Shown here in pieces: positions 11,771-19,381 of a stretch of 64,000 nt of DNA. The stretch comes from Corynebacterium pacaense (lineage in GTDB: Bacteria > Actinomycetota > Actinomycetes > Mycobacteriales > Mycobacteriaceae): assembly GCF_900169525.1 (NCBI RefSeq), contig NZ_LT821239.1:766708-830707 (forward strand), written 5' to 3'. The stretch's first letter is position 1. Every line of letters starts with the position of its first letter. The notes below the pieces were generated by a model that was not told the origin of the DNA, made no database searches, and was given only the letters and a program-made list of their open reading frames with translations. A program made the position numbers and the translations under genes.

Positions 11771-12280
11771 ATGGCAAAGAAAATGGACTTCAGCCAGGCG
11801 ACCCCCGCGCTTATCGCCCTCGGTGAGGCCGGTATCGCGTACGAGCTCGACATCCACGATGTCGATCTCCATTCCGCCAGGGGCTTCGCCCTCAATGCCG
11901 CTGAGACGATGGGGGTCGATCCGGACACCGTCTTCAAGACGCTGATGGCCGATGTCGACGGTGAACACGTGGTTGCAGTGGTTCCCGCGGACACCACACT
12001 CAATCTCAAGTCCCTGGCCCGGGCAGGCGGTGGCAAGCACGCGGGGATGATGGACGTCAAACGGGCGCAGACGGTGACGGGATACGTCGCCGGGGGGATC
12101 TCCCCGATCGGGCAGAAGACCGCGCACCGGGTATTTCTCGATGAGTCGGCGATCATCCACGAGAGGATCTATGTCAGCGCCGGGCGCCGCGGATGGTCGG
12201 TGATCATCCGGCCCGATGATCTACTGGCGATCACCGGCGGGGAGTACGCGGACATCGCCGACCATCCGCGGCGGGGCTGA
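11771..12280 (+). CDS. ybaK: YbaK/EbsC-family Cys-tRNA(Pro) deacylase
   Basis: The protein has 169 residues from the ATG at 11771 (MAKKMDFSQATPALIALGEA), chosen because the lpd terminator lies just upstream. The YbaK/ProX fold is recognisable from DPDTVFKTLMAD, the conserved Lys-containing KSLARAGGGKHAGM and the VTGYVAGGISPIGQK loop. Family members hydrolyse Cys-tRNA(Pro) formed by prolyl-tRNA synthetase error. No clear Shine-Dalgarno sequence is visible, so the message may be leaderless. It is convergent with ramB. Confidence 0.88.
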   Translation: MAKKMDFSQATPALIALGEAGIAYELDIHDVDLHSARGFALNAAETMGVDPDTVFKTLMADVDGEHVVAVVPADTTLNLKSLARAGGGKHAGMMDVKRAQTVTGYVAGGISPIGQKTAHRVFLDESAIIHERIYVSAGRRGWSVIIRPDDLLAITGGEYADIADHPRRG

Positions 12281-12297
12281 GCCGGCACCGCGGATGG
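12262..12297. terminator. Bidirectional hairpin between ybaK and ramB
   Basis: A perfect 10-bp inverted repeat, CCATCCGCGG / CCGCGGATGG, spans the ybaK stop codon in the 37-bp gap between convergent genes. It lacks a U-run on either strand and could serve both transcripts. Confidence 0.55.
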
Positions 12298-12317
12298 AGT
12301 GTAGATACCACGAACCC

Positions 12318-13742
12318 TCAGTAGGGTGCCACCGTCGATTCGTGCGCATCGATGTTGATGCGGCCGTGGACGGACGGGAAGGCGCGCTGGGCGCAGTTCT
12401 CACGGGTGCACACCCGGCAGCCCGATCCGATCGGTGTTGCCGTCGACAGATCCAGGAGGTTGAAACCGCGGGCGTAGACGGTCCGGTCGGCGTGCCTGGC
12501 CTCGCAGCCGAGACCGATGGCGAAGAGCTTGCCCGTCTCGCCGAAACGCGCCTCGTGGTGACGCACGGTCCGGGAGATCCACAGGTAGTTACGTCCGTCG
12601 GGCATCTGCGCGAACTGGCGCAGGATCTGACCGGGATTGGTGAAGGTCTCGAAGACGTTCCAGAGGGGACAGGTGCCGCCATAGTGGGTGAAGTGGAAGC
12701 CCGTGGCCGACTGGCGTTTGGACATGTTGCCGGCGCGGTCGACGCGGACGAAGGTAAAGGGGATGCCCCGGAGATTGGGCCGCTGCATCGTGGAGAGGCG
12801 GTGGGCGGTGGTTTCGTATCCGACACCGAAGAGTTGCCCGAGGTACTCGATATCGTATCCGGAGCGCTCCGCCTCGGCGTGGAAGGTCTTGTAGGGAAGC
12901 ATCACCGCGGCGGCGAAGTAGGAGGCCACGCCGCGCCGGGCCAGGGTGCGGGCCTCCGGGGTGGACCACTGCGCGTCGTCGATGATGGACTCGATCAGGT
13001 CATTCGCCTCCAGAAAGCCCAGCTCGGTGGCCATGCGGAAGGCCTTCTGACCCGAGGACAGGCGCGCGTGGATGGACAGGATCCGGGTCTCCGGATCGAA
13101 ATGGTGCAGGGTCCCCGATTCGTCCTTGGTGGTGGTGATGGTGACATCGTGGTCCAGCTGCAGGCGGCGGCTCAGCGCGTCCTCGGAGGATCGCACGTCA
13201 TAGGGCTGCCATCCGATCTGGGCGGCGATGGCCTCGGCCCGCCGGTCCAGCCCGTCGAAGTAGTTCTGGCGGGCGTAGATGAAGTCGCGGACCTCCTCAT
13301 GGGGCATGGTCACCGCCTCGGCGATGGGGCGTCGCTCCTCGGGGGTGCTGTGCCGGCTGTCCACGGCGATGGAGAGCTTATCGCGGACGTTTCGGTAGCG
13401 GCGGTGCATCTCCACCATGGCGCGGGCGAGCTGGGGATGGTTGTAGACCATCTCCGATAGCTCCTGGAGCTCGACGGTGGAAGGGTTGATCTCGCGGTCG
13501 AGCATGACGTCCTGGACCTCGGCAAGAAGACGGGAGTTATCATCGCGGGAGAAGAACGTGGCATCGACACCGAAGGCCTCGGTGATCCTCAGAAGGACCG
13601 GCACGGTGAGCGGCCGCACATCGTGTTCGATCTGATTGACATAGCTCGCGGACAGTCCGAGAGTCGCGGCCAGCGAGGCCTGGCTGAGATCTCTCTCGCG
13701 GCGGAGCTGGCGCAGCCTGGAACCCACATAAGTCTTTCCCAT
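12318..13742 (-). CDS. ramB: RamB, transcriptional regulator of acetate and central metabolism
   Basis: The 474-residue protein has an N-terminal HTH_3 domain (residues about 8-62, [20 protein letters not shown]) that reads like C. glutamicum RamB. Next come an IrrE-like peptidase-type domain and a C-terminal Cys-rich tail ([17 protein letters not shown]). RamB represses acetate-activation and glyoxylate genes on glucose and tunes TCA genes in C. glutamicum. It is divergent from sdhCAB across a 486 bp control region with a candidate RamB site 53 bp before its own start, consistent with autoregulation. Confidence 0.94.
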   Translation of the reverse strand: MGKTYVGSRLRQLRRERDLSQASLAATLGLSASYVNQIEHDVRPLTVPVLLRITEAFGVDATFFSRDDNSRLLAEVQDVMLDREINPSTVELQELSEMVYNHPQLARAMVEMHRRYRNVRDKLSIAVDSRHSTPEERRPIAEAVTMPHEEVRDFIYARQNYFDGLDRRAEAIAAQIGWQPYDVRSSEDALSRRLQLDHDVTITTTKDESGTLHHFDPETRILSIHARLSSGQKAFRMATELGFLEANDLIESIIDDAQWSTPEARTLARRGVASYFAAAVMLPYKTFHAEAERSGYDIEYLGQLFGVGYETTAHRLSTMQRPNLRGIPFTFVRVDRAGNMSKRQSATGFHFTHYGGTCPLWNVFETFTNPGQILRQFAQMPDGRNYLWISRTVRHHEARFGETGKLFAIGLGCEARHADRTVYARGFNLLDLSTATPIGSGCRVCTRENCAQRAFPSVHGRINIDAHESTVAPY

Positions 13743-13794
13743 GGCACGACTATAGCGTGACGGGCATCACCTTAACCAAGATTGGCAGCGGTTT

Positions 13795-13807
13795 TTTGCA
13801 AACTTGC
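13795..13807. promoter_or_regulatory. Candidate RamB operator upstream of ramB
   Basis: TTTGCAAACTTGC matches the reverse of the RamB motif AAAACTTTGCAAA at 10 of 13 positions, including the full TTTGCAAA core. It lies 53 bp upstream of ramB, where autorepression would be expected. Confidence 0.5.
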
Positions 13808-14007
13808 GGATTCCGCGATGTTTGCAGCGCCGCCAAGGGGGCGTGAGGGGTCTGCGGGGGACGGAGCCAGGGGCGCGGGGTGAAAAGCGTAGCCCGTCGA
13901 TGTGGGCGAATCACCTGCGGGAACGCGGGTGGCCCCCAACGGTGCCGGCGTGGGTAATCTTTTCGGTTGATACCAAACGGGGTTGATATTGCCGGGAAAG
14001 GGACTTC

Positions 14008-14023
14008 TGTGAGGAAGCTCACG
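14008..14023. promoter_or_regulatory. GlxR (CRP-type) binding site upstream of sdhC
   Basis: TGTGAGGAAGCTCACG matches TGTGA-N6-TCACA in nine of ten arm positions. In C. glutamicum the cAMP-dependent regulator GlxR binds upstream of sdhCAB, so both motif and place agree. Confidence 0.65.
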
Positions 14024-14085
14024 CCAGTCTGAAAGTGTATCGTTTCGCTCAGGTTTATGCAGGTAGAAAGGCTTAGCCGGATTTG

Positions 14086-14098
14086 CTGGCAAAGTTCA
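14086..14098. promoter_or_regulatory. Weak RamB-like site upstream of sdhC
   Basis: CTGGCAAAGTTCA matches the reverse RamB motif at 9 of 13 positions with the GCAAAGTT core intact. It sits two bases from the DtxR-like box. It could be a true site or chance. Confidence 0.3.
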
Positions 14099-14099
14099 A

Positions 14100-14118
14100 A
14101 CAGGTGAGGCTACCCTAA
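14100..14118. promoter_or_regulatory. DtxR-like iron box upstream of sdhCAB
   Basis: ACAGGTGAGGCTACCCTAA agrees with the DtxR consensus TTAGGTTAGGCTAACCTAA at 15 of 19 positions. It is about 110 bp upstream of sdhC. Succinate dehydrogenase is rich in iron, so iron control is expected, although in C. glutamicum much of it runs through RipA. Confidence 0.5.
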
Positions 14119-14228
14119 TTAACTCACAAAGTGCGTGGTAACGGCCATCGGGGGGCTGAAAGTGGACGCTGTAAAACTAGTTAATCGAAGTTGGGGACAC
14201 GTACAGTAATCGTGACACAGGAGGTGCC

Positions 14229-15002
14229 ATGACTGTTAGAAATCCCGACCGTGAGGCAATCCGTCACGGAAAAATCACAACGGAGGCGCTGCGTCAGCGC
14301 CCCGCATATCCGACATGGGCAATGAAGCTGACCATGGCCATCACCGGCCTCATCTTCGGAGCTTTCGTTCTCGTTCACATGATCGGAAACCTGAAAATCT
14401 TCATGCCGGATTACGGACCGCAGTCCGCACATCCGGGTGAGCCGCAGATCAATGTCTACGGTGAGTTCCTGCGCGAGATGGGTGCGCCCATCTTCCCGCA
14501 TTCCTCTCTTCTCTGGATCGTGCGCATTGTGCTGCTGGTCGCTCTCGTGCTGCACATCTACTGTGCATTCGCGCTGACCGCCCGTTCGCACAAGTCGCGC
14601 GGCAAGTTCCGCCGCACGAACCTGATGGGTGGACTCAATTCCTTCACCACCCGCTCCATGCTGATCACCGGCATCGTGCTGCTGGCCTTCATTATCTTCC
14701 ACATCCTCGACCTGACCCTGGGTGTCGCCCCCGCCGCACCGGACGTCTTCGAGCACGGTGAGGTCTACGCCAACATGGTCGCCAGCTTCAGCCGCTGGCC
14801 GGTCGCGATCTGGTACATCATCGCCAACCTCGTTCTGTTCCTGCACCTGTCCCACGGCATCTGGCTCGCCGTGAGTGACCTGGGCATCACCGGTCGACGC
14901 TGGAGGTCCATCCTCCTCGCTGTCTCGTACATCGTTCCGGCAGCCGTCCTGATCGGCAACATCATCATCCCGTTCGTCATCGCAGTCGGCTGGGTCAGCT
15001 AG
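14229..15002 (+). CDS. sdhC: Succinate dehydrogenase cytochrome b subunit SdhC
   Basis: This 257-residue membrane anchor has five hydrophobic helices (for example AMKLTMAITGLIFGAFVLVH and LLVALVLHIYCAFALT). Histidines within them can ligate heme b. It is the large single-anchor type (Bacillus/Corynebacterium b558 class), so no separate sdhD is needed. It anchors SdhA and SdhB to the membrane and passes electrons to menaquinone. AGGAGGTG precedes the ATG at a good distance. It is the first gene of sdhCAB. Confidence 0.95.
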   Translation: MTVRNPDREAIRHGKITTEALRQRPAYPTWAMKLTMAITGLIFGAFVLVHMIGNLKIFMPDYGPQSAHPGEPQINVYGEFLREMGAPIFPHSSLLWIVRIVLLVALVLHIYCAFALTARSHKSRGKFRRTNLMGGLNSFTTRSMLITGIVLLAFIIFHILDLTLGVAPAAPDVFEHGEVYANMVASFSRWPVAIWYIIANLVLFLHLSHGIWLAVSDLGITGRRWRSILLAVSYIVPAAVLIGNIIIPFVIAVGWVS

Positions 15003-15024
15003 GTCAGAAGGTAGGAATATTTTA

Positions 15025-17037
15025 ATGAGCACTCACTCAGACACCATCGAGCGTCCCGAGTTCAAGCAGCCCGTTTCAATCCTCAAAGAGGTCAAGCCCG
15101 GATCCGTGCTGGATGCCGCTGAGCCCCGGGGCGTCCCGACCAAGGACATGTGGGAGTACCAGAAGGACCACATGAACCTGGTCTCCCCGCTGAACCGTCG
15201 CAAGTTCCGCGTCCTGGTCGTCGGTACCGGCCTCTCCGGTGGTGCGGCCGCGGCCGCACTCGGCGAGCTCGGCTACGACGTGAAGGCATTCACCTACCAC
15301 GACGCACCGCGTCGTGCGCACTCCATCGCCGCGCAGGGTGGCGTCAACTCCGCCCGCGGCAAGAAGGTGGACAACGACGGTGCCTACCGGCACGTCAAGG
15401 ACACGGTCAAGGGCGGCGACTACCGCTGCCGCGAGTCCGACTGCTGGCGCCTGGCGGTTGAGTCCGTCCGCGTCATCGACCACATGAACGCCATCGGCGC
15501 ACCCTTCGCCCGCGAATACGGCGGCACGCTGGCAACCCGTTCCTTCGGTGGTGTGCAGGTCTCCAGGACCTACTACACCCGCGGTCAGACCGGCCAGCAG
15601 CTCCAGCTGTCCACCGCGTCCTCCCTGCAGCGTCAGATCCACCTCAAGGCCGTGGAGATCTTCACCCACAACGAGATGGTTGATGTCATCGTCGCCGAGC
15701 GTGACGGACAGCGGCGGTGCGAGGGCCTTATCATGCGCAACCTGATCACCGGCGAACTGACTGCGCACACCGGTCACGCGGTGATCCTGGCCACCGGCGG
15801 TTATGGCAACGTCTACCACATGTCGACCCTGGCGAAGAACTCCAACGCCTCTGCCATCATGCGCGCCTACGAGGCCGGAGCATACTTTGCCTCGCCCTCC
15901 TTCATCCAGTTCCACCCGACCGGCCTTCCGGTCAACTCGACCTGGCAGTCAAAGACGATTCTGATGTCGGAGTCGCTGCGAAACGACGGCCGCATCTGGT
16001 CACCGAAGGTGCCCAAGGACGACCGCGACCCCAACAGCATCCCCGAGGACGAGCGCGACTACTTCCTCGAGCGTCGCTACCCGGCATTCGGAAACCTGGT
16101 TCCCCGCGACGTGGCCTCCCGTGCCATCTCGCAGCAGATCAACGCCGGTCTCGGCGTCGGCCCGCTGCACAATGCCGCCTACCTGGATTTCCGTGACGCC
16201 ACGGAGCGACTCGGCCAGGACACCATCCGCGAGCGCTACTCCAACCTCTTCACCATGTACGAGGAGGCCATCGGCGAGGATCCCTACTCCAGCCCGATGC
16301 GTATCGCTCCTACCTGCCACTTCACCATGGGTGGGCTGTGGACGGACTTCAATGAGATGACCTCCATCCCCGGTCTCTTCTGCGCAGGCGAGGCGTCCTG
16401 GACCTATCACGGGGCGAACCGTCTCGGTGCGAACTCCCTGCTCTCTGCCTCCGTCGACGGCTGGTTCACCCTGCCCTTCACCATCCCCAACTACCTCGGA
16501 CCCCTGCTGGGAACCGAGCGGCTGGCTGAGGATTCACCGGAGGCGGTGGCCGCCCTCGAGCGCGCCCAGGCGCGTATTGAGAAGCTGATGAACATTCGCG
16601 GTGAGAACCCGCACGGACCCGAGTTCTACCACCGTCAGCTCGGTGACATCCTTTACTTCGCCTGTGGTGTGGCGCGAAATGTCAAGGATCTGCAGGAGGG
16701 CATTGACAAGATCCGTGCGCTCCGCAAGGATTTCTGGGCCAACATGCGCATCACCGGCACCCCCGACGAGATGAACCAGGTTCTCGAATACGCGGCCCGC
16801 GTCGCGGACTACATCGACCTGGGCGAGCTCATGTGCGTGGATGCTCTCGACCGCGACGAGTCCTGTGGTGCCCACTTCCGCGACGATCACCTCTCCGAGG
16901 ACGGCGAGGCAGAGCGCAACGATGACGAGTGGTGCTTTGTCTCCGCATGGGAGCCCGGCGAGAACGGGACCTTCATCCGGCACGCGGAGCCACTGTTCTT
17001 CGAGTCAATCCCGCTGCAGACAAGGAACTACAAGTAA
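15025..17037 (+). CDS. sdhA: Succinate dehydrogenase flavoprotein SdhA
   Basis: The 670-residue flavoprotein oxidises succinate to fumarate. VVGTGLSGGAAAAALGELGY is the FAD dinucleotide motif and HSIAAQGGVNSARGKK carries the His for covalent flavin attachment. RYPAFGNLVPRDVASR and the FHPTGLP segment form the dicarboxylate site. It lies 22 bp downstream of sdhC, and its TAA stop shares one base with the sdhB start, so the operon is translationally coupled. Confidence 0.97.
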   Translation: MSTHSDTIERPEFKQPVSILKEVKPGSVLDAAEPRGVPTKDMWEYQKDHMNLVSPLNRRKFRVLVVGTGLSGGAAAAALGELGYDVKAFTYHDAPRRAHSIAAQGGVNSARGKKVDNDGAYRHVKDTVKGGDYRCRESDCWRLAVESVRVIDHMNAIGAPFAREYGGTLATRSFGGVQVSRTYYTRGQTGQQLQLSTASSLQRQIHLKAVEIFTHNEMVDVIVAERDGQRRCEGLIMRNLITGELTAHTGHAVILATGGYGNVYHMSTLAKNSNASAIMRAYEAGAYFASPSFIQFHPTGLPVNSTWQSKTILMSESLRNDGRIWSPKVPKDDRDPNSIPEDERDYFLERRYPAFGNLVPRDVASRAISQQINAGLGVGPLHNAAYLDFRDATERLGQDTIRERYSNLFTMYEEAIGEDPYSSPMRIAPTCHFTMGGLWTDFNEMTSIPGLFCAGEASWTYHGANRLGANSLLSASVDGWFTLPFTIPNYLGPLLGTERLAEDSPEAVAALERAQARIEKLMNIRGENPHGPEFYHRQLGDILYFACGVARNVKDLQEGIDKIRALRKDFWANMRITGTPDEMNQVLEYAARVADYIDLGELMCVDALDRDESCGAHFRDDHLSEDGEAERNDDEWCFVSAWEPGENGTFIRHAEPLFFESIPLQTRNYK

Positions 17038-17786
17038 TGAAACTTCATCTTGAGATCTGGCGTCAGGCTGGACCCACTGCTGAGGGCAAGTTTGAGACGG
17101 TCAACGTCGACGACGCTGTTGCCCAGATGTCCATTCTGGAACTGCTGGACCACGTGAACAACAAGTTCATCGAGGAGGGGCGAGAGCCCTTCGCCTTCGC
17201 CTCCGACTGCCGTGAAGGCATCTGTGGCACCTGCGGTCTGCTGGTCAACGGTCGTCCCCACGGAGCCGATCAGAACAAGCCTGCCTGTGCGCAGCGTCTG
17301 GTCAGCTACAACGATGGCGACACCCTGACCATCGAGCCTCTGCGTTCCGCGGCGTACCCGGTGATCAAGGACATGGTCGTTGATCGTTCCGCACTGGATC
17401 GCGTCATGGAGCACGGCGGCTACGTCTCCATCAACGCGGGTACCGCCCCTGATGCGGACACCCTCCACGTCAACCACCAGACCGCCGAGCTCGCGCTCGA
17501 CCACGCGGCCTGCATCGGTTGCGGTGCCTGCGTGGCGGCCTGCCCCAATGGAGCGGCCCATCTGTTCACCGGTGCAAAGCTCGTTCACCTCTCACTGCTG
17601 CCCCTGGGCAAGGAGGAGCGTGGGCTCCGCGCACGGAAGATGGTCGATGAGATGGAGACCAATTTCGGACACTGCTCGCTCTACGGAGAGTGCGCTGACG
17701 TCTGCCCGGCAGGTATCCCCCTCACCGCTGTGGCAGCGGTCACCAAAGAGCGTGCGCGTGCAGCTTTCCGCAACAAGGCCGACTAG
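17037..17786 (+). CDS. sdhB: Succinate dehydrogenase iron-sulfur subunit SdhB
   Basis: The start is the ATG at 17037 (MKLHLEIWRQAGP), overlapping the sdhA stop by one base; the product has 249 residues. A ferredoxin-type N-terminal domain holds the [2Fe-2S] cysteines (CREGICGTCGLLVNG). The C-terminal domain holds two further clusters (CIGCGACVAACPNGA and CSLYGECADVCPAG). It relays electrons from the flavin to SdhC. All cluster cysteines are present. Confidence 0.97.
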   Translation: MKLHLEIWRQAGPTAEGKFETVNVDDAVAQMSILELLDHVNNKFIEEGREPFAFASDCREGICGTCGLLVNGRPHGADQNKPACAQRLVSYNDGDTLTIEPLRSAAYPVIKDMVVDRSALDRVMEHGGYVSINAGTAPDADTLHVNHQTAELALDHAACIGCGACVAACPNGAAHLFTGAKLVHLSLLPLGKEERGLRARKMVDEMETNFGHCSLYGECADVCPAGIPLTAVAAVTKERARAAFRNKAD

Positions 17787-17834
17787 GCTGTAGAGTCAGA
17801 GAATTATTCCGCAGGCTTCCTAGAAGAAAGACGA

Positions 17835-18188
17835 GTGAACGCCATGTCCTCCGCTTCCCGTTCCGCACAGGCTCAGAAAGCTAAAGCTACCGAGCGTATG
17901 CACTATGTCCAGGGCTATGTGCCGGTCAGCTACGCGGCCGCGCACTCCTCCCTGTCCCGCGCCTCAACCTGGGTGGGCATGGCGCTGCTCCTGAGCGCAC
18001 TCGCCGGCATCGGCACCATGATCTTCGCCGCGGGTTCCGCAACGGTGGGAAGCCAGGAGCACTGGGTGACCTATATGTGGATCGGCGCGGTCATGACCGT
18101 GATCATGCTCGTCGGCGGAGCTTATGGAATCATTCACGGTCGCCGCGAGTTTCACCGCTATGCCCGTGAGACGGGCCGCTCCCAGTAG
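17835..18188 (+). CDS. Small conserved corynebacterial membrane protein downstream of sdhB
   Basis: The 117-residue product starts at a GTG at 17835 preceded by AGAAGAAAGACGA; an ATG nine bases later is an alternative. A basic N-terminal tail (about 45 residues) is followed by two hydrophobic helices (WVGMALLLSALAGIGTMIFA and YMWIGAVMTVIMLVGGAYGI) and a short basic tail. A gene of this kind sits at the same place after sdhB in C. glutamicum. It may be cotranscribed with sdhCAB since no terminator separates them. Function is unknown. Confidence 0.8.
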   Translation: MNAMSSASRSAQAQKAKATERMHYVQGYVPVSYAAAHSSLSRASTWVGMALLLSALAGIGTMIFAAGSATVGSQEHWVTYMWIGAVMTVIMLVGGAYGIIHGRREFHRYARETGRSQ

Positions 18189-18220
18189 CCGACGCCTCCA
18201 CCCGACCGCGGAAACCCTCC

Positions 18221-18264
18221 GTCCCCACCGCTTCCACACCGGAAGCGATCCGGGGGCGGGTTTT
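18221..18264 (+). terminator. Terminator after the sdh region
   Basis: An outer stem CGTCCCC / GGGGGCG encloses a second stem CGCTTCC / GGAAGCG and is followed by GGGTTTTC. It is the likely end of the sdhCAB transcript. Confidence 0.75.
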
Positions 18265-18317
18265 CTGCATCCTGGGACCGTTTCCGGTGCCCGCGGCCGA
18301 TCAATTGGTCTGAGAGG

Positions 18318-18390
18318 GTGCAGAGAACAATCGTCCTGATCGTCGGAGCGCTGATCACACTGATCATGGTGATCAACCTCGCGCAGCTAG
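18318..18390 (+). pseudogene. Short membrane-peptide frame interrupted by an IS element
   Basis: From the GTG at 18318 the frame reads MQRTIVLIVGALITLIMVIN and then LAQL, a single hydrophobic helix, when the IS begins at the CTAG. Joining the sequence on the far side of the element (from 19317) keeps the frame open: AMEYFEQDSGVGTTPTTRPA and on into the antisense of the next gene with no early stop. That long overlap makes the original 3' end uncertain. The helix character supports a real small gene, but no good ribosome binding site is present and a chance frame is possible. Confidence 0.45.
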
Positions 18391-18436
18391 GGCGTGTCTT
18401 GCAAATGAATTCTGTGGGAGCTGAGATCGTGGAGGT

Positions 18437-18832
18437 ATGTCTCGATTCCAGCTCCTCTCAGACGACCAATGGACACTGATTGCTGATTTGTTGCCTGGTC
18501 CCACGGGCAAGAAGGGCCGCCCGTTCGCCGACGCCCGACTGATGGTCGAGGGGATCATTTACCGGTATCGATGCGGGATCGCGTGGCGAGACCTTCCTGA
18601 TGCTTTCGGGCCTTGGCAAACGGTCTGGGCGTGGCATAGGCGCATGGCCGACGATGGTGTCTGGGATCGGGCGCAAGCGCGTCTGCACGAGTACGCAGAC
18701 CGCGAGGGCCTGCTCGACTGGTCGGTATCGGTGGATTCCACGATCGCTCGTGCGCATCAGCACGCGACCAACACCAAACGCGTAAAAAAGGGCTATATCG
18801 AATTACAAGAATCCGCTGACCGAGCCGCCTGA
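18437..18832 (+). CDS. IS5-family transposase, N-terminal part (OrfA)
   Basis: This 131-residue frame begins MSRFQLLSDDQWTLIADLLP, typical of the N-terminal DUF4096-like region of IS5 transposases. It contains RYRCGIAWRDLPDAFGPWQT and the first catalytic Asp in VSVDSTIARAHQHA. The frame diverges from family sequence at the AAAAAAGGG run (18785-18793); after it the residues (YIELQESADRAA) are not transposase-like. Continuation of the protein is found one frame over in OrfB. Confidence 0.88.
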   Translation: MSRFQLLSDDQWTLIADLLPGPTGKKGRPFADARLMVEGIIYRYRCGIAWRDLPDAFGPWQTVWAWHRRMADDGVWDRAQARLHEYADREGLLDWSVSVDSTIARAHQHATNTKRVKKGYIELQESADRAA

Positions 18833-18860
18833 CCACGCAGTCGGCCGTTCTCGGGGCGGC

Positions 18861-19316
18861 TTGTCAACGAAAACACATCAGCTCGTCGATGGGCGCGGCC
18901 TGCCGCTGGTGACGATTTGCTCAGCGGGACAGGATGGTGACTCGCCGATGTTCATCCCGCTCATGGAACAAGTGCGGGTCGGCCGTCGCACCAGGCCCGA
19001 TGCCGCGCTCTGCGACAAGGCGTACTCCTCGCGGGCGAACCGGGCGTACTTGCGCAGGCGTGGCATCGAAGCGGTGATCCCCGAACCTCGTGATCAGCAG
19101 GGGCATCGGAAGCGGCGCGGCATGCAGGGTGGCAGGCCTGCGAAGTTTGATGCGGAGAAGTATCGGGGAAGGAACGTGATCGAGCGTGGCTATTGCCGGT
19201 TGAAACAGTGGCGAGGACTCGCGACTCGGTATGACAAGCTCGCGATCGTGTACCGGGCCGCAGTTGTCCTCAACGGAGTGATCGCGTGGCTCAACCTTTT
19301 ACAAGACACGCCCTAG
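18861..19316 (+). CDS. IS5-family transposase, C-terminal part (OrfB)
   Basis: The 151 residues continue the DDE domain. GRSRGGLSTKTHQLVDG lies at and just before the listed start, ALCDKAYSSRANRAYLRRRG carries the second Asp, and VIERGYCRLKQWRGLATRYD carries the catalytic Glu. The frame is open back to about 18786, so a +1 shift at the preceding A6G3 run would join it to OrfA. The codon listed as start is TTG and probably not a genuine start. The stop codon TAG is made from the CTAG target repeat, so the element ends without its own stop. Confidence 0.85.
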   Translation: MSTKTHQLVDGRGLPLVTICSAGQDGDSPMFIPLMEQVRVGRRTRPDAALCDKAYSSRANRAYLRRRGIEAVIPEPRDQQGHRKRRGMQGGRPAKFDAEKYRGRNVIERGYCRLKQWRGLATRYDKLAIVYRAAVVLNGVIAWLNLLQDTP

Positions 19317-19381
19317 CCATGGAGTACTTCGAGCAGGACTCCGGGGTCGGCACAACCCCGACCACCCGGCCGGCGTCCCCC

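Larger units (their letters stand above)
13743..14228. promoter_or_regulatory. ramB-sdhCAB divergent control region
   Basis: This is a 486 bp non-coding stretch. It contains four candidate operator sites, listed separately: RamB-like at 13795 and 14086, GlxR-like at 14008, and DtxR-like at 14100. A weakly purine-rich GACACAGGAGGTG lies just before the sdhC ATG as the ribosome binding site. The packing of candidate carbon and iron regulator sites fits the known multi-input control of sdhCAB in C. glutamicum. Short frames within it have poor coding character. Confidence 0.75.
18387..19316 (+). mobile_element. IS5-family insertion sequence (IS427-like) with CTAG target repeats
   Basis: The element proper is 922 bp (18391-19312). 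Its ends are 15-bp inverted repeats, GGCGTGTCTTGCAAA on the left (18391-18405) and its complement at 19298-19312, matching in 14 of 15 positions. Both sides are flanked by CTAG (18387-18390 and 19313-19316), a 4-bp target duplication of the NTAN type used by IS427-group elements. It encodes one DDE transposase split over two frames. Its lower GC and different codon use against the neighbours support recent arrival. Confidence 0.9.

Noticed and set aside
13772..14092. 106-codon minus-strand frame in the ramB-sdhC control region
   Set aside because: It covers several candidate regulator sites, is Pro-rich without recognisable features and has no ribosome binding site.
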